Positions 7,411 to 17,143 of a stretch of DNA of 46,223 bases are shown here, in pieces. The DNA is from Clostridia bacterium (GTDB lineage Bacteria; Bacillota; Clostridia; Saccharofermentanales; Saccharofermentanaceae): positions 1 through 46,223 of the forward strand of contig JAEEIT010000102.1 of NCBI GenBank assembly GCA_016281535.1. The letters are read 5' to 3'. The position numbers and the translations under genes were made by a program. The notes below the pieces were generated by a model, which was not told the origin of the DNA, ran no database searches, and was given only the letters and a program-made list of their open reading frames with translations. Numbering within the stretch: position 1 is the first letter of the stretch; the number at the start of each line of letters is the position of its first letter.

Positions 7411-7457
7411 GGGTCGCAGGGATCTCCCTGCTTTCGTGCTTTTTGATATCAAAAAGC
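7411..7457 (+). repeat. Composite hairpin element, right copy (inverted relative to 232-283)
   Basis: Read on the minus strand: a perfect 20-bp palindrome GCTTTTTGATATCAAAAAGC (7457-7438), six bases, the hairpin GCAGGGAGATCCCTGC (7431-7416), then GACCC (7415-7411). This is the same order of parts as the left copy, facing the other way. On the plus strand the hairpin is followed by TTTCGTGCTTTTT, so it could also terminate plus-strand transcripts, although no plus-strand gene precedes it. Confidence 0.6.
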
Positions 7458-7547
7458 GTAGCCTGCAATTACTGTGTCTCCATGTCAGCCTCAGAAACGG
7501 TAAGCCGGGCTAAATAAAAAAGATTCTTCATAGTCCGTATTTCGTTA

Positions 7548-7576
7548 TTGACAAATAGAGGCATGCCTCTTACAAT
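7548..7576 (+). promoter_or_regulatory. Strong promoter of the TnpW/recombinase genes with palindromic spacer
   Basis: TTGACA (7548-7553), a 17-base spacer and TACAAT (7571-7576) form a near-consensus housekeeping promoter. The spacer contains a perfect 14-bp palindrome AGAGGCATGCCTCT (7557-7570), ideally placed as a repressor operator. The start codon of the next gene lies 45 bases downstream with AAAGGAGGGG before it. Confidence 0.75.
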
Positions 7577-7620
7577 AAAGCAAACGTTCGTTCGTTTTTG
7601 TGAAAGGAGGGGATTATTTC

Positions 7621-7818
7621 ATGAACAAGGAAAGCGAAGCCAGAAAAAGGCTTTTTGCACCAGACATATTCGAACCTATTGAGAAATACGGCGAGCAGCT
7701 TTTCGAAGTGAAAATCGGGAATACGATCTTTCAGGTAGAGACTCACTATAGCCAGGACGGCAGGCAATCCGTCATGAAACAATTCCGTGACTACCTGCTG
7801 AATCATGTGGACGAATGA
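7621..7818 (+). CDS. TnpW-like small transposon protein
   Basis: The product has 65 residues. ATG at 7621 is preferred because AAAGGAGGGG lies just upstream; an in-frame start seven codons earlier would overlap this site. The C-terminal half (VKIGNTIFQVETHYSQDGRQ, then SVMKQFRDYLL) matches the short TnpW family of Tn4451-type and related clostridial elements, recognised by its K-IG-NT-hydrophobic pattern. The family's molecular role is not established. It sits 64 bases before the large serine recombinase, as expected in such elements, behind the same strong promoter. It is one of the few signs that this stretch is, or was, mobile. Confidence 0.65.
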   Translation: MNKESEARKRLFAPDIFEPIEKYGEQLFEVKIGNTIFQVETHYSQDGRQSVMKQFRDYLLNHVDE

Positions 7819-7882
7819 TTAGATAGAGAGTATTCTAAAGGCACTGATGCTGTGCTCGGTTGTCGGAAAGGAGTTTAGCAAT

Positions 7883-9571
7883 ATGACAACATCAGTAAAT
7901 AAGGGCATTGACAACAAAATAACAGCGCTATACTGCAGGTTATCGGTAGACGACACGGATAAGCAGGCAGACGAGGAATCCAATTCCATCAAGAACCAGA
8001 AGCAGATCCTTCAGGACTATGCTCGTAAGAACGGATACCATAACACGAGATTCTTCGTGGACGATGGCGTTTCCGGGACGACCTTTGACAGGCCGGGATT
8101 CAAAGAAATGGAAGCTCTGGCAGAAGAAGGCAAGATTGGGACGATCATTGTCATGGATCTCTCCCGTTTCGGGCGAGAACAGACCGAGATGGGACGTCTT
8201 ACGCAGATTGTATATCCTTCTCTCGGAATCACGTTCATTGCGATTCAGGAGCATGTGAATACAGCTACAGGCGAGGGCGTCGAAATCATGCCGTTCCACT
8301 CTATCTTTAACGAATGGTATGCGGCACAGACTTCGAAGAAGATCCGTCAAGTCTGGAAGACCAAGGCTGAACACAATATGCGTGTATCCCACAGAACACC
8401 CTTTGGTTATATTCGGGATAAGGACGATAAGGAGAAGTGGATAATCGACAAACCTGCGGCGAAGGTCGTACGATACATCTACGATCTGTGTCTTTCCGGC
8501 ATGGGACCTGAACAGATTGCAAGGCGGCTTGAAAACGAAAAGGTACTTACGCCTCATTCTTACTACGCTTCTTCCGGACGGGACTATTCGGTATATTTGC
8601 CGGACAATCCGTATAAATGGAAAGATACTTCGGTAGCCCAGATTCTTGAGAACAGGAAATATACGGGATGCATGGTGAATAATGTAACCACAACAGTAAG
8701 TTATAAGGTCCACAAGCTGGTTGTGAATCCACCTGAAGAACATCAGATCATACCTAATCAGCAGGAAGCGATCATTTCAGAGGAGGACTGGCTCCGGGTA
8801 CAGGAACTCCGGAAGAATAAAAGAAGGCCTTCAAAAAGTGGCAAGACAAGCATGTTTTCCGGATTGCTATATTGTCCGGACTGCGGATCGAAGCTTCATT
8901 TCTGTACATCGAAGACATTTGAACCGGAACAGGATTTCTACAGATGTTCGAAGTACAAGAGCAATCGGGGTACTTGTTCGATTCATTTCATAAGGAATAT
9001 CGTACTTGAGCAGATTGTAAGGACCGCCATAAGCGATCTAGCTGATTTCGTACGCTGTTACGAGAGTGTCTTTCTGTACATGATTACAGAGAAGAATGAA
9101 TTACTCAAGGCTGAGACACGAAAAGCGGAACAACGAAGACTTGCTCAGGCTGAAAAACGGCAAGACGAGCTGGATTTTCTCTCAAAGCGTGTATATGAAG
9201 ACAACGCATTTGGAAAGATTTCAGACGAGAGATTCGAGAAACTGCTGCTTTCCTATGAATCGGAGCAGAAAGAACTTGAGAAAACCATTGCGGATTTACG
9301 GAATAGTCTCAGCGAGACCGAGAAAGAGAATACCGAGCTCCGTCACCTCTTTTGCCAGCTTCGGAAGCTGACGCAGATCAAGGAACTCGACTCCACACTT
9401 GTTAACAGTCTCATCAGGAGGATTGAAGTCCACAACAGTGAGAAACGCGATGGAAAGATGTATGTAAAGGTGGATATCTATTTTACCGCAATCGGTATGT
9501 TTGATATTCCATCAGAAAAAGAGATCAATGCTGTCATCAAGAGGATGAACAAGAAAAATAAGACAGCATGA
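7883..9571 (+). CDS. Large serine recombinase (TnpX-like)
   Basis: The product has 562 residues. ATG 7883 is chosen for its AAAGGAG site nine bases upstream; an in-frame ATG at 7847 has a poorer site. The resolvase domain starts with ALYCRLSVDD, Ser21 being the expected nucleophile, and continues with FVDDGVSGTTFDRPGF and IVMDLSRFGRE. A recombinase domain (FGYIRDKDDKEKW, then an AQILENRKYTG segment) and a zinc ribbon (LYCPDCGSKL ... YRCSKYKSNRGTCS) follow, then a long coiled coil and a DUF4368-like tail (VDIYFTAIGMFD). Such enzymes integrate and excise clostridial elements at short GA-type sites. The gene looks intact. I could not find the att ends; no relaxase or resistance cargo is present, so it is a minimal or remnant element. 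Confidence 0.88.
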   Translation: MTTSVNKGIDNKITALYCRLSVDDTDKQADEESNSIKNQKQILQDYARKNGYHNTRFFVDDGVSGTTFDRPGFKEMEALAEEGKIGTIIVMDLSRFGREQTEMGRLTQIVYPSLGITFIAIQEHVNTATGEGVEIMPFHSIFNEWYAAQTSKKIRQVWKTKAEHNMRVSHRTPFGYIRDKDDKEKWIIDKPAAKVVRYIYDLCLSGMGPEQIARRLENEKVLTPHSYYASSGRDYSVYLPDNPYKWKDTSVAQILENRKYTGCMVNNVTTTVSYKVHKLVVNPPEEHQIIPNQQEAIISEEDWLRVQELRKNKRRPSKSGKTSMFSGLLYCPDCGSKLHFCTSKTFEPEQDFYRCSKYKSNRGTCSIHFIRNIVLEQIVRTAISDLADFVRCYESVFLYMITEKNELLKAETRKAEQRRLAQAEKRQDELDFLSKRVYEDNAFGKISDERFEKLLLSYESEQKELEKTIADLRNSLSETEKENTELRHLFCQLRKLTQIKELDSTLVNSLIRRIEVHNSEKRDGKMYVKVDIYFTAIGMFDIPSEKEINAVIKRMNKKNKTA

Positions 9572-9968
9572 TTTCCTAGAAAATCAATACTGCCTTATCA
9601 CCCTGAAGCAAATCAATACAAGTGTTTTTTTCGACAAATGCGTAAGTTTCACACTAAATACCTCCCAGCATCTCAAAGGAAAATACTGTTTGACTACAAG
9701 ATCTTTCCATTTCTTCTCAAATTTATTGTAACTTATACTATTCTTTCCCTCGTTACATGATCATTATATCACCAAAAAAGTTCGTAATTGAGGGACATGG
9801 AATGAAAACGACGATCGGATCGCTTAATATCCAATCGTCGTTCCGTGGGCGCATCTTTCGCGTTACTATTATAACTTTTGTTAAATGCTTGTTAAATCCC
9901 GTTTTTTGACTTAACAATATCTCGCAAACCCTTTATTTGCAGTGGTTTCAAGACACGCTTTTTGGTTT
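9572..9968. other. 397-base region between recombinase and tRNA-Ser without genes
   Basis: AT-rich DNA with no coding frame I can support. It probably contains the right end of the recombinase element, but no short duplication matching the left side is visible. A hairpin (9808-9841) acts on the minus strand, and a small GCAAA/TTTGC hairpin lies near 9923-9941. Confidence 0.5.
9804..9841 (-). terminator. Rho-independent terminator downstream of tRNA-Ser, minus strand
   Basis: On the minus strand arms ACGACGATTGGAT and ATCCGATCGTCGT (9829-9841 and 9808-9820) pair over 13 bases with one mismatch around an eight-base loop, followed by TTTTC. It lies about 130 bases after the tRNA 3' end. Confidence 0.6.
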
Positions 9969-10056
9969 TGGCGGAGCCGGTGGGATTCGAACCCACGTGC
10001 CTTTTGGGCAAACGGTTTTCAAGACCGCCTCGTTATGACCGCTTCGATACAGCTCC
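9969..10056 (-). tRNA. tRNA-Ser (anticodon UGA)
   Basis: The 88-base gene folds with acceptor arms GGAGCTG and CGGCTCC (one G-U), discriminator G and an encoded CCA (plus-strand TGG, 9969-9971). The anticodon arm CGGTCTTGAAAACCG presents TGA. The long variable arm (around GTTTGCCCAAAAGGCAC) and T arm GTGGGTTCGAATCCCAC are those of a class II serine tRNA. Confidence 0.95.
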
Positions 10057-10075
10057 ATGTATTTGTAGCGTACTG

Positions 10076-10104
10076 ATTTTACTAACTTTGGTCTGTAATG
10101 TCAA
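10076..10104 (-). promoter_or_regulatory. Promoter of tRNA-Ser
   Basis: On the minus strand TTGACA (10099-10104), a 17-base spacer and TAAAAT (10076-10081) precede the tRNA 5' end by 19 bases. The -35 box starts two bases beyond the parB terminator stem. Confidence 0.8.
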
Positions 10105-10106
10105 CT

Positions 10107-10147
10107 AAAGCAAAGAGGCCTCCGTTTCCGGAAGGCCCCCTTGCTTT
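10107..10147 (-). terminator. Terminator of the parA-parB operon
   Basis: Long arms AAAGCAAGGGGGCCTTCC and GGAGGCCTCTTTGCTTT pair over about 17 positions on the minus strand, starting 18 bases after the parB stop. There is no strong T run because the tRNA promoter begins immediately behind. Confidence 0.65.
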
Positions 10148-10165
10148 GGTGAAAAATATATGGCA

Positions 10166-11041
10166 TCAGTTGTCCATCATTTCCAGAAGGCGATTCAGAT
10201 CATCATAGGTGTAATACTCGATCATGATCATGCCTTTTCCCACGGTCTCATCCTTGACCTTCAGTTTTACCTTCGTACCGAAATATCTCTCGAGCTGACG
10301 TTCTACCTTCTTAGACTCTATTGCGACCACATTTGACCCCTTCTCGCGTGTTTTACGAGGTTTCGCAATCGATCCGTTCAGAACCTTCTTCACATACTCT
10401 TCGGTTTCACGTACGCTCATCTCTTTGATCATGACCACATCGGCAACCTTTTTCTGCTCTTCTTTATCTGTAATCGCGAGCAGTGCACGGGCATGACCGG
10501 CAGATAGATCACCGTTTCGGATGAAATCCTGAAGGGATTCATCGATGTTCATCAATCTTAATGTATTAGCTATAGCCGGACGGCTCTTACCGAGTTTCTT
10601 CGCCAATGCTTCCTGGGTAAGCCCATGTTCTTTCATAAGGTTATCCATGGCGAAAGCTTCTTCAAGAGGATTCAGATCCTGTCTCTGAATATTCTCAATA
10701 AGTGCCTGCTCCATCGTCTGCTGATCGGTTAGATCACGTATGATTGCAGGGATCACCTTAAGGCCTGCCAGACGGGATGCACGCCAACGCCTCTCGCCTG
10801 CTACTATGCGGTATCCGGTCCCTCTCTTCGCCACGATGATCGGCTGAATGACACCATTCTCTTTAATCGAATCAGCCAGTTCCTGAAGTGCTTCCTCATT
10901 AAATCTTTTTCTCGGCTGTTCGCTATTTGGAGAAATATCATTAATCTTGAGTTCCACTACTGAATCCTTCTGTGTCTCCGGAATGCCTTCAGTCGGGAGA
11001 AGTGCTCCTATTCCTTTACCTAAACCCTTTTTCGTAGCCAT
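10166..11041 (-). CDS. parB: Chromosome partition protein ParB (Spo0J)
   Basis: This 291-residue protein has the usual length and order: a conserved N-terminal motif GLGKGIGALLP that contacts ParA, then the CTP-binding ParB/Srx domain (VVELKINDISPN, GERRWRASR, ENIQRQDLNPLEEA), then the helix-turn-helix that reads parS (LTQEALAKKLGKSRPAIANTL), and a C-terminal dimerisation domain (VERQLERYFGTKVKL). ParB loads at parS as a CTP-dependent sliding clamp and organises the origin. Three perfect parS sites lie just upstream of parA. A GAGGTG site precedes the ATG, and parA ends 32 bases upstream. Confidence 0.96.
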   Translation of the reverse strand: MATKKGLGKGIGALLPTEGIPETQKDSVVELKINDISPNSEQPRKRFNEEALQELADSIKENGVIQPIIVAKRGTGYRIVAGERRWRASRLAGLKVIPAIIRDLTDQQTMEQALIENIQRQDLNPLEEAFAMDNLMKEHGLTQEALAKKLGKSRPAIANTLRLMNIDESLQDFIRNGDLSAGHARALLAITDKEEQKKVADVVMIKEMSVRETEEYVKKVLNGSIAKPRKTREKGSNVVAIESKKVERQLERYFGTKVKLKVKDETVGKGMIMIEYYTYDDLNRLLEMMDN

Positions 11042-11073
11042 ATTTCACCTCATATATCGATATCTGTCTATGT

Positions 11074-11838
11074 TTATTTTGTTCTCTTAATTACCTCATT
11101 TGCAAGCGCCTGATAGGCCAGCGAACCTTTCGATTTAGCATCATATTCATCAATGGTCAGGCCATGACTCGGAGCCTCGGCAAGACGTACATTTCTGGGA
11201 ATAAAAGTCTTAAAAACCTTATCTCCGAAATACTTCTGCACCTCTTCGACGACTTGTCTTGTAAGCTGAGTACGACGGTCATGCATGGTAATTACAACAC
11301 CGAGTATTCCGACCTGCGGATTTAACTTCTTTTTGATCATATTGATCGTATCCACCAGCTGCGATAGTCCTTCCAGTGCATAATATTCACCCTGGATCGG
11401 GACAATTACACCTTCGCAAGCCGTTAAAGCATTAATAGTCAGAAGTCCGAGCGATGGCGGACAGTCAACTATAATGTAATCGTATTGATTCAGAACCGGT
11501 TCGATGGCTCTCTTTAGTATTGTCTCACGGCTGATTGCAGAGACTAATTCAACTTCCGCTCCGGCCAGATTGATGTTAGTAGGACACATATCCACGTTTT
11601 TCACCGAAGTTGGCGCGATTACATTCACGATTTCTTCTTCATTTACGAGAAGATCATAGACCGTGTTTTCCAGAGAAGATTTCTCGAATCCATATCCACT
11701 GGTCGCATTTCCCTGAGGATCAAGATCAATTACCAGCACTTTTTTGCGTTTTTTCGCCAGAAAAGCACCAAGATTGACCGCTGTAGTGGTTTTTCCTACG
11801 CCACCTTTTTGATTTACGATAGAAATTACGTATGCCAT
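11074..11838 (-). CDS. parA: Chromosome partition ATPase ParA (Soj)
   Basis: This 254-residue MinD/ParA-type ATPase has a deviant Walker A motif KGGVGKTT near residue 10, DLDPQGNAT (switch region), and DCPPSLGLLT as Walker B-like motif. ParA binds DNA as an ATP dimer, drives separation of ParB-bound origins and affects DnaA activity. It heads the parA-parB unit; the ribosome site AAGGAG is seven bases before the ATG. Its upstream region carries the parS cluster. Confidence 0.96.
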   Translation of the reverse strand: MAYVISIVNQKGGVGKTTTAVNLGAFLAKKRKKVLVIDLDPQGNATSGYGFEKSSLENTVYDLLVNEEEIVNVIAPTSVKNVDMCPTNINLAGAEVELVSAISRETILKRAIEPVLNQYDYIIVDCPPSLGLLTINALTACEGVIVPIQGEYYALEGLSQLVDTINMIKKKLNPQVGILGVVITMHDRRTQLTRQVVEEVQKYFGDKVFKTFIPRNVRLAEAPSHGLTIDEYDAKSKGSLAYQALANEVIKRTK

Positions 11839-11985
11839 ATGTGCTCCTTGTTACTATTTATTAAGTATATAGTAACAAAAATTATTACTTTATATATGTC
11901 AGTTCGTTTACACTTTTTGAGTAAGACACATTTTTCATCCACTATTTTTCATAATCTTTCATCTTTTCCGAAGAATATATCTTAT

Positions 11986-12001
11986 TGTTTCACGTGAAAC
12001 A
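11986..12001. promoter_or_regulatory. parS site 1
   Basis: Perfect 16-bp palindrome TGTTTCACGTGAAACA, identical to the canonical Firmicutes parS bound by ParB/Spo0J. Confidence 0.97.
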
Positions 12002-12047
12002 CATTCAACACATCTTAGATTTTAGTAGCAGATTATCTTTGGCAAAA

Positions 12048-12063
12048 TGTTTCACGTGAAACA
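12048..12063. promoter_or_regulatory. parS site 2
   Basis: Second perfect copy of TGTTTCACGTGAAACA, 62 bases from the first. Confidence 0.97.
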
Positions 12064-12173
12064 TTTATCTTTATACAGACAGAGGAAAGGTCATTTCAGA
12101 CAATATCATTAAATTGTGTTTTTCGTTTTATTATGATCAGGTCTGTGAACAACATTTATCATTTGCTTTAGAT

Positions 12174-12189
12174 TGTTTCACGTGAAACA
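12174..12189. promoter_or_regulatory. parS site 3
   Basis: Third perfect copy of TGTTTCACGTGAAACA, immediately before the gyrB terminator. Confidence 0.97.
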
Positions 12190-12193
12190 TATA

Positions 12194-12226
12194 AAAACAT
12201 CTCCCCATGTTCTGAGGAGATGTTTT
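12194..12226 (-). terminator. Terminator of the gyrB transcript
   Basis: Arms AAAACATCTCC (12194-12204) and GGAGATGTTTT (12216-12226) pair perfectly over 11 bases around an 11-base loop. On the minus strand it ends in a run of T, and it starts 36 bases after the gyrB stop. Confidence 0.9.
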
Positions 12227-12261
12227 CTTAATAATAATGTCTGTAATGAATCCGAATCAGA

Positions 12262-14388
<2,127 letters not shown>

Positions 14389-14450
14389 TCATTTTCCCGA
14401 AATGGAGTAAAATCGGGAAAACAGCTGATATATTTAGATCTGTAACAATG

Positions 14451-14717
14451 TTACTGTACAGTATCCGGCTTTATTTTCGCATTCTCGATGCGCTTCCTTA
14501 GTGTCAGAACTGAAAGAGGGGAGACATAGCTCCGGTCATCCGTCAGGATCAGGGAGCGGGGGATCTCTTCCGATACATATTCGAGTATGTTCTCATCTTC
14601 CTGCGTCTTCAGGAAACGGTTCATGTCGGAAGACGTGGCCTGTACTGTTTCCAGATTGACCAGACCAATGATCGAATCGATTAGGATCGTGTATTCTCCA
14701 CCGATATGAACGAACAT
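14451..14717 (-). CDS. remB: DUF370 / RemB-like protein (YaaB)
   Basis: This 88-residue protein of the DUF370 family sits between recF and gyrB, as yaaB/remB does in Bacillus. The start MFVHIGGEYTILIDSIIGL and the end SPLSVLTLRKRIEN are typical. In Bacillus the related RemA binds DNA and controls biofilm-matrix genes; the role of the recF-linked paralogue is less clear. A GAGG site precedes the ATG by ten bases. An extended -10 promoter lies within the recF-remB gap. Confidence 0.88.
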   Translation of the reverse strand: MFVHIGGEYTILIDSIIGLVNLETVQATSSDMNRFLKTQEDENILEYVSEEIPRSLILTDDRSYVSPLSVLTLRKRIENAKIKPDTVQ

Positions 14718-14755
14718 CGAAAATGCCTCGAATTTCCTTCTGTCTTAACCCAATT

Positions 14756-14761
14756 ATTATA
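14756..14761 (-). promoter_or_regulatory. Promoter -10 for remB-gyrB
   Basis: On the minus strand TGG-TATAAT forms an extended -10 about 38 bases before the remB start. A TTGACC lies upstream at 19-base spacing, longer than ideal. This would allow remB-gyrB to be transcribed apart from recF. Confidence 0.5.
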
Positions 14762-14789
14762 CCACAAAAGCACTGAAAACGGTCAAATT

Positions 14790-15986
14790 TTATGCTTTTT
14801 CCACTCTTGTCACAACACCCGAAGATACCTCAAAAAAGGCGATCTTCGATGCTTTCTCCAGAGAATCGGCCAATTCCTGTTCGATAAAGGATTTATCGGT
14901 GCAGGTAATGAAGATCTGTGCATCTCCGATCTCGGATAAGAGGCACTTTCTTCTCTCGGCATCCAGCTCGCCGAAGACATCGTCCAGAAGAAGGACAGGG
15001 GAGTCATTCGTCTCCTCACGCATGATGTCCAGCTCGGCAAGTTTCATAGAGAGAGCCGCCGACCTCTGCTGTCCCTGAGACGCGAATTTACGAAGACCGT
15101 CTCCATCGAGTGACATCAGCAGATCATCCTTCTGCGGACCATAATCGGTCGTTCCATGGAAGAAATCGTCTTCTATGGAACTGTCCCACTTCCGGACAAG
15201 CGCTTCGACTACGGCATCCTCGTCATACTTCTCGAGCATCTCCAGTGGAACACACGTCTTATACTTCACGAATAACGACTCACTACCATGAGAAATACTC
15301 TCGTGATGCACTTTCGCGAACTTATCGATACGGAGAGAGAAGAGGTATCTCTCATGCATGATCCTGGCAGCCGAGCGGGCCATGGGCTCGTGAAAGATCG
15401 ACATTTCGTTCCTGACCTGATCTGTCAGTGCTTTTTCCTTCGTGGCGCGGGCATTCTTAATGACACGGTTCCGGCTCATGAGATAGCGGACATAATTCGT
15501 AAGTTCCACAATATACGATGTCTTTACAGAAGAAAGAAGGACATTTAAGTACTTTCTTCGCACAGACGGGCCGTCTTTAATGAGAGTTAAGTCCTCAGGA
15601 GCGAATATAACAGCGTTAAAAATCCCGTAATAATCGGCAATTCTGTCGAAAGGGATATCATCGTGGCAGACCGTCTTTCTCGGACGCTTCACCGTACTGT
15701 TCTCACCACAGCCGTCATCGAAAATCACGGAAACCGACTCATCGTATGCGTTATAGGAAGAGGTAAGGGCTAATCTTACCTTATATCCATGCTCCCCGTG
15801 AAGGACCATATCGCTGTCTTTCGACGTCCTGTGTGAGTGCGTCGACGTACATAGATAGATCGACTCCAGGATATTTGTCTTTCCCTGGGCATTCGCCCCA
15901 TAGAAAACATTAACAGAAGGCTCGACCTTAAGATCAAGCCTTCTGTAATTTCTGAAGTTGGTTAACTCTATGGAACGGATATACAT
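14790..15986 (-). CDS. recF: DNA replication and repair protein RecF
   Basis: This 398-residue SMC-like ATPase helps load RecA at gaps during recombinational repair. It begins MYIRSIELTNFRNYRRLDL, with Walker A GANAQGKTN near residues 30-38, the signature FASQGQQRSAALSMKLAE and Walker B LLLDDVFGELD toward the C-terminus. The length is slightly above the usual 360-375. An AAGGA site precedes the ATG. dnaN lies directly upstream; the small S4-domain gene (yaaA/rlbA) that often sits between dnaN and recF is missing. Confidence 0.95.
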   Translation of the reverse strand: MYIRSIELTNFRNYRRLDLKVEPSVNVFYGANAQGKTNILESIYLCTSTHSHRTSKDSDMVLHGEHGYKVRLALTSSYNAYDESVSVIFDDGCGENSTVKRPRKTVCHDDIPFDRIADYYGIFNAVIFAPEDLTLIKDGPSVRRKYLNVLLSSVKTSYIVELTNYVRYLMSRNRVIKNARATKEKALTDQVRNEMSIFHEPMARSAARIMHERYLFSLRIDKFAKVHHESISHGSESLFVKYKTCVPLEMLEKYDEDAVVEALVRKWDSSIEDDFFHGTTDYGPQKDDLLMSLDGDGLRKFASQGQQRSAALSMKLAELDIMREETNDSPVLLLDDVFGELDAERRKCLLSEIGDAQIFITCTDKSFIEQELADSLEKASKIAFFEVSSGVVTRVEKA

Positions 15987-16039
15987 GATTTCTGTCCTTG
16001 CCGGGAAATAGGGTAATCTCAGGATCCGGAACAGACTGA

Positions 16040-17143
16040 TTACTTACGCAGCGGCAATATCAGATATGTATATTCTTCTCCCTCTGTCGGAACGACCACG
16101 GACGGACCATTCGCACCGGAGAAGAGGAACTTCACCGTATCATCGTCGATCGCACGCAGCGCATCCATGATGTACTTATGGTTGAAATCAACATTGATCA
16201 GTTCACCCGTGATCTCGCACTTCACTTCTTCACGCAGATTACCAAGTTCCGTACTCGAACGGATCACCAGTGTCTCTTCGTCATCCATAGAAAGATTTAC
16301 AGGACATCTTCTGTCTTCCTTCTGAATGATCAGGGAAGCACGCTCTACTGCATTTAATACCGCATTCTTATCCACGATCATCGTAGTGGAAGAATTCTTC
16401 GGAACGATGGCGTGATAATCCAGGAATTCACCATTGATCAGGCGGGAAACGATTCTGAATTTTCCGGTATCGAAGAGGATGTGGTTCGTCGATGCATATA
16501 TCACGACCTCTGCATCCTTACCCGTAAGGATACGTGCCGCCTCGTGGAGTGCCTTACCCGGAATGAGGAACTTCAACACAGGAAGATCTTCGCCGATGGC
16601 TTTCTTTCTATGTGCCATTCTGAATCCATCGATGGATACCACATTGATATTCTTTCCGTCGGACTCGAAGAGAGAACCGTTCAGCATCGGACGTCCTTCA
16701 TCTGTGGAGATCGCGAAGATGGTCTGACTGATCATATTTCTCAGGATCTCCTGGTTCAGGATGATCTTGTTATCTTCACCTACTTCCGGAATCTTCGGGA
16801 AACCTTCTGAAGAAATACCGTTGATCGAGAACTTCGACGAGCCGCTCTCGATATCGATCACCATTCTCTCATTCGTGGAGATGGCTACTTCTTCGTAAGG
16901 GAGCTTCCTGACGATCTCTCCGAATACCTTAGAAGGGATCACGATCGATCCTTCTTCCATGACGTCAGCATCCACCAGCGCTTCAATACCTGTTTCCAAA
17001 TCATATCCTGTCAGCTTCACATTATTCGCTGCAGCCTCAATTAAAATACCATCTAAAATAGGTAAAGTAGAACGAGTAGAAACTGCCTTCTGAACGATCG
17101 AAATAGCTTCGACCAGATTGTCTCTTGAAATTACAAGTTTCAT
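16040..17143 (-). CDS. dnaN: DNA polymerase III beta subunit (sliding clamp)
   Basis: The 367-residue length is normal. It begins MKLVISRDNLVEAISIVQKAV and has typical clamp segments (STLPILDGILIEA, FAISTDEGRPMLNGSLFE, IDGFRMAHRKK, and the C-terminal TEGEEYTYLILPLRK, with the M/LPLR tail that forms the partner-binding cleft). The clamp tethers polymerase to DNA. A GGAGGAAAG ribosome site precedes the ATG and a TATAAT lies about 50 bases upstream on the minus strand. It is separated from dnaA by the 441-base oriC candidate. Confidence 0.97.
   Translation of the reverse strand: MKLVISRDNLVEAISIVQKAVSTRSTLPILDGILIEAAANNVKLTGYDLETGIEALVDADVMEEGSIVIPSKVFGEIVRKLPYEEVAISTNERMVIDIESGSSKFSINGISSEGFPKIPEVGEDNKIILNQEILRNMISQTIFAISTDEGRPMLNGSLFESDGKNINVVSIDGFRMAHRKKAIGEDLPVLKFLIPGKALHEAARILTGKDAEVVIYASTNHILFDTGKFRIVSRLINGEFLDYHAIVPKNSSTTMIVDKNAVLNAVERASLIIQKEDRRCPVNLSMDDEETLVIRSSTELGNLREEVKCEITGELINVDFNHKYIMDALRAIDDDTVKFLFSGANGPSVVVPTEGEEYTYLILPLRK

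Larger units (their letters stand above)
7233..7620. other. 388-base intergenic region between agrA and the transposon genes
   Basis: No coding frame with a ribosome site is seen. It contains the agrA upstream region, the right copy of the composite hairpin (7411-7457) and the promoter and ribosome site of the TnpW-like gene. The stretch 7297-7409 shows nothing I can name. Confidence 0.6.
11839..12261. other. 423-base centromere-like region between gyrB and parA
   Basis: Strongly AT-rich and gene-free. It holds three parS sites spaced 62 and 126 bases apart and the gyrB terminator. It also contains the parA promoter, which I cannot place with certainty. Confidence 0.8.

Noticed and set aside
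7411-7457. Terminator of an undiscovered plus-strand RNA
   Set aside because: The hairpin and T-rich tail would fit, but no promoter or conserved RNA structure is visible in 7233-7410; kept only as a repeat element.
7847-7882. Upstream start for the recombinase
   Set aside because: ATG 7847 adds 12 residues that do not resemble other recombinases and has a weaker ribosome site than ATG 7883.
9808-9841. att site of the recombinase
   Set aside because: The hairpin has a T run on the minus strand and sits downstream of the tRNA, so a terminator explains it; no matching copy exists on the left side of the recombinase.
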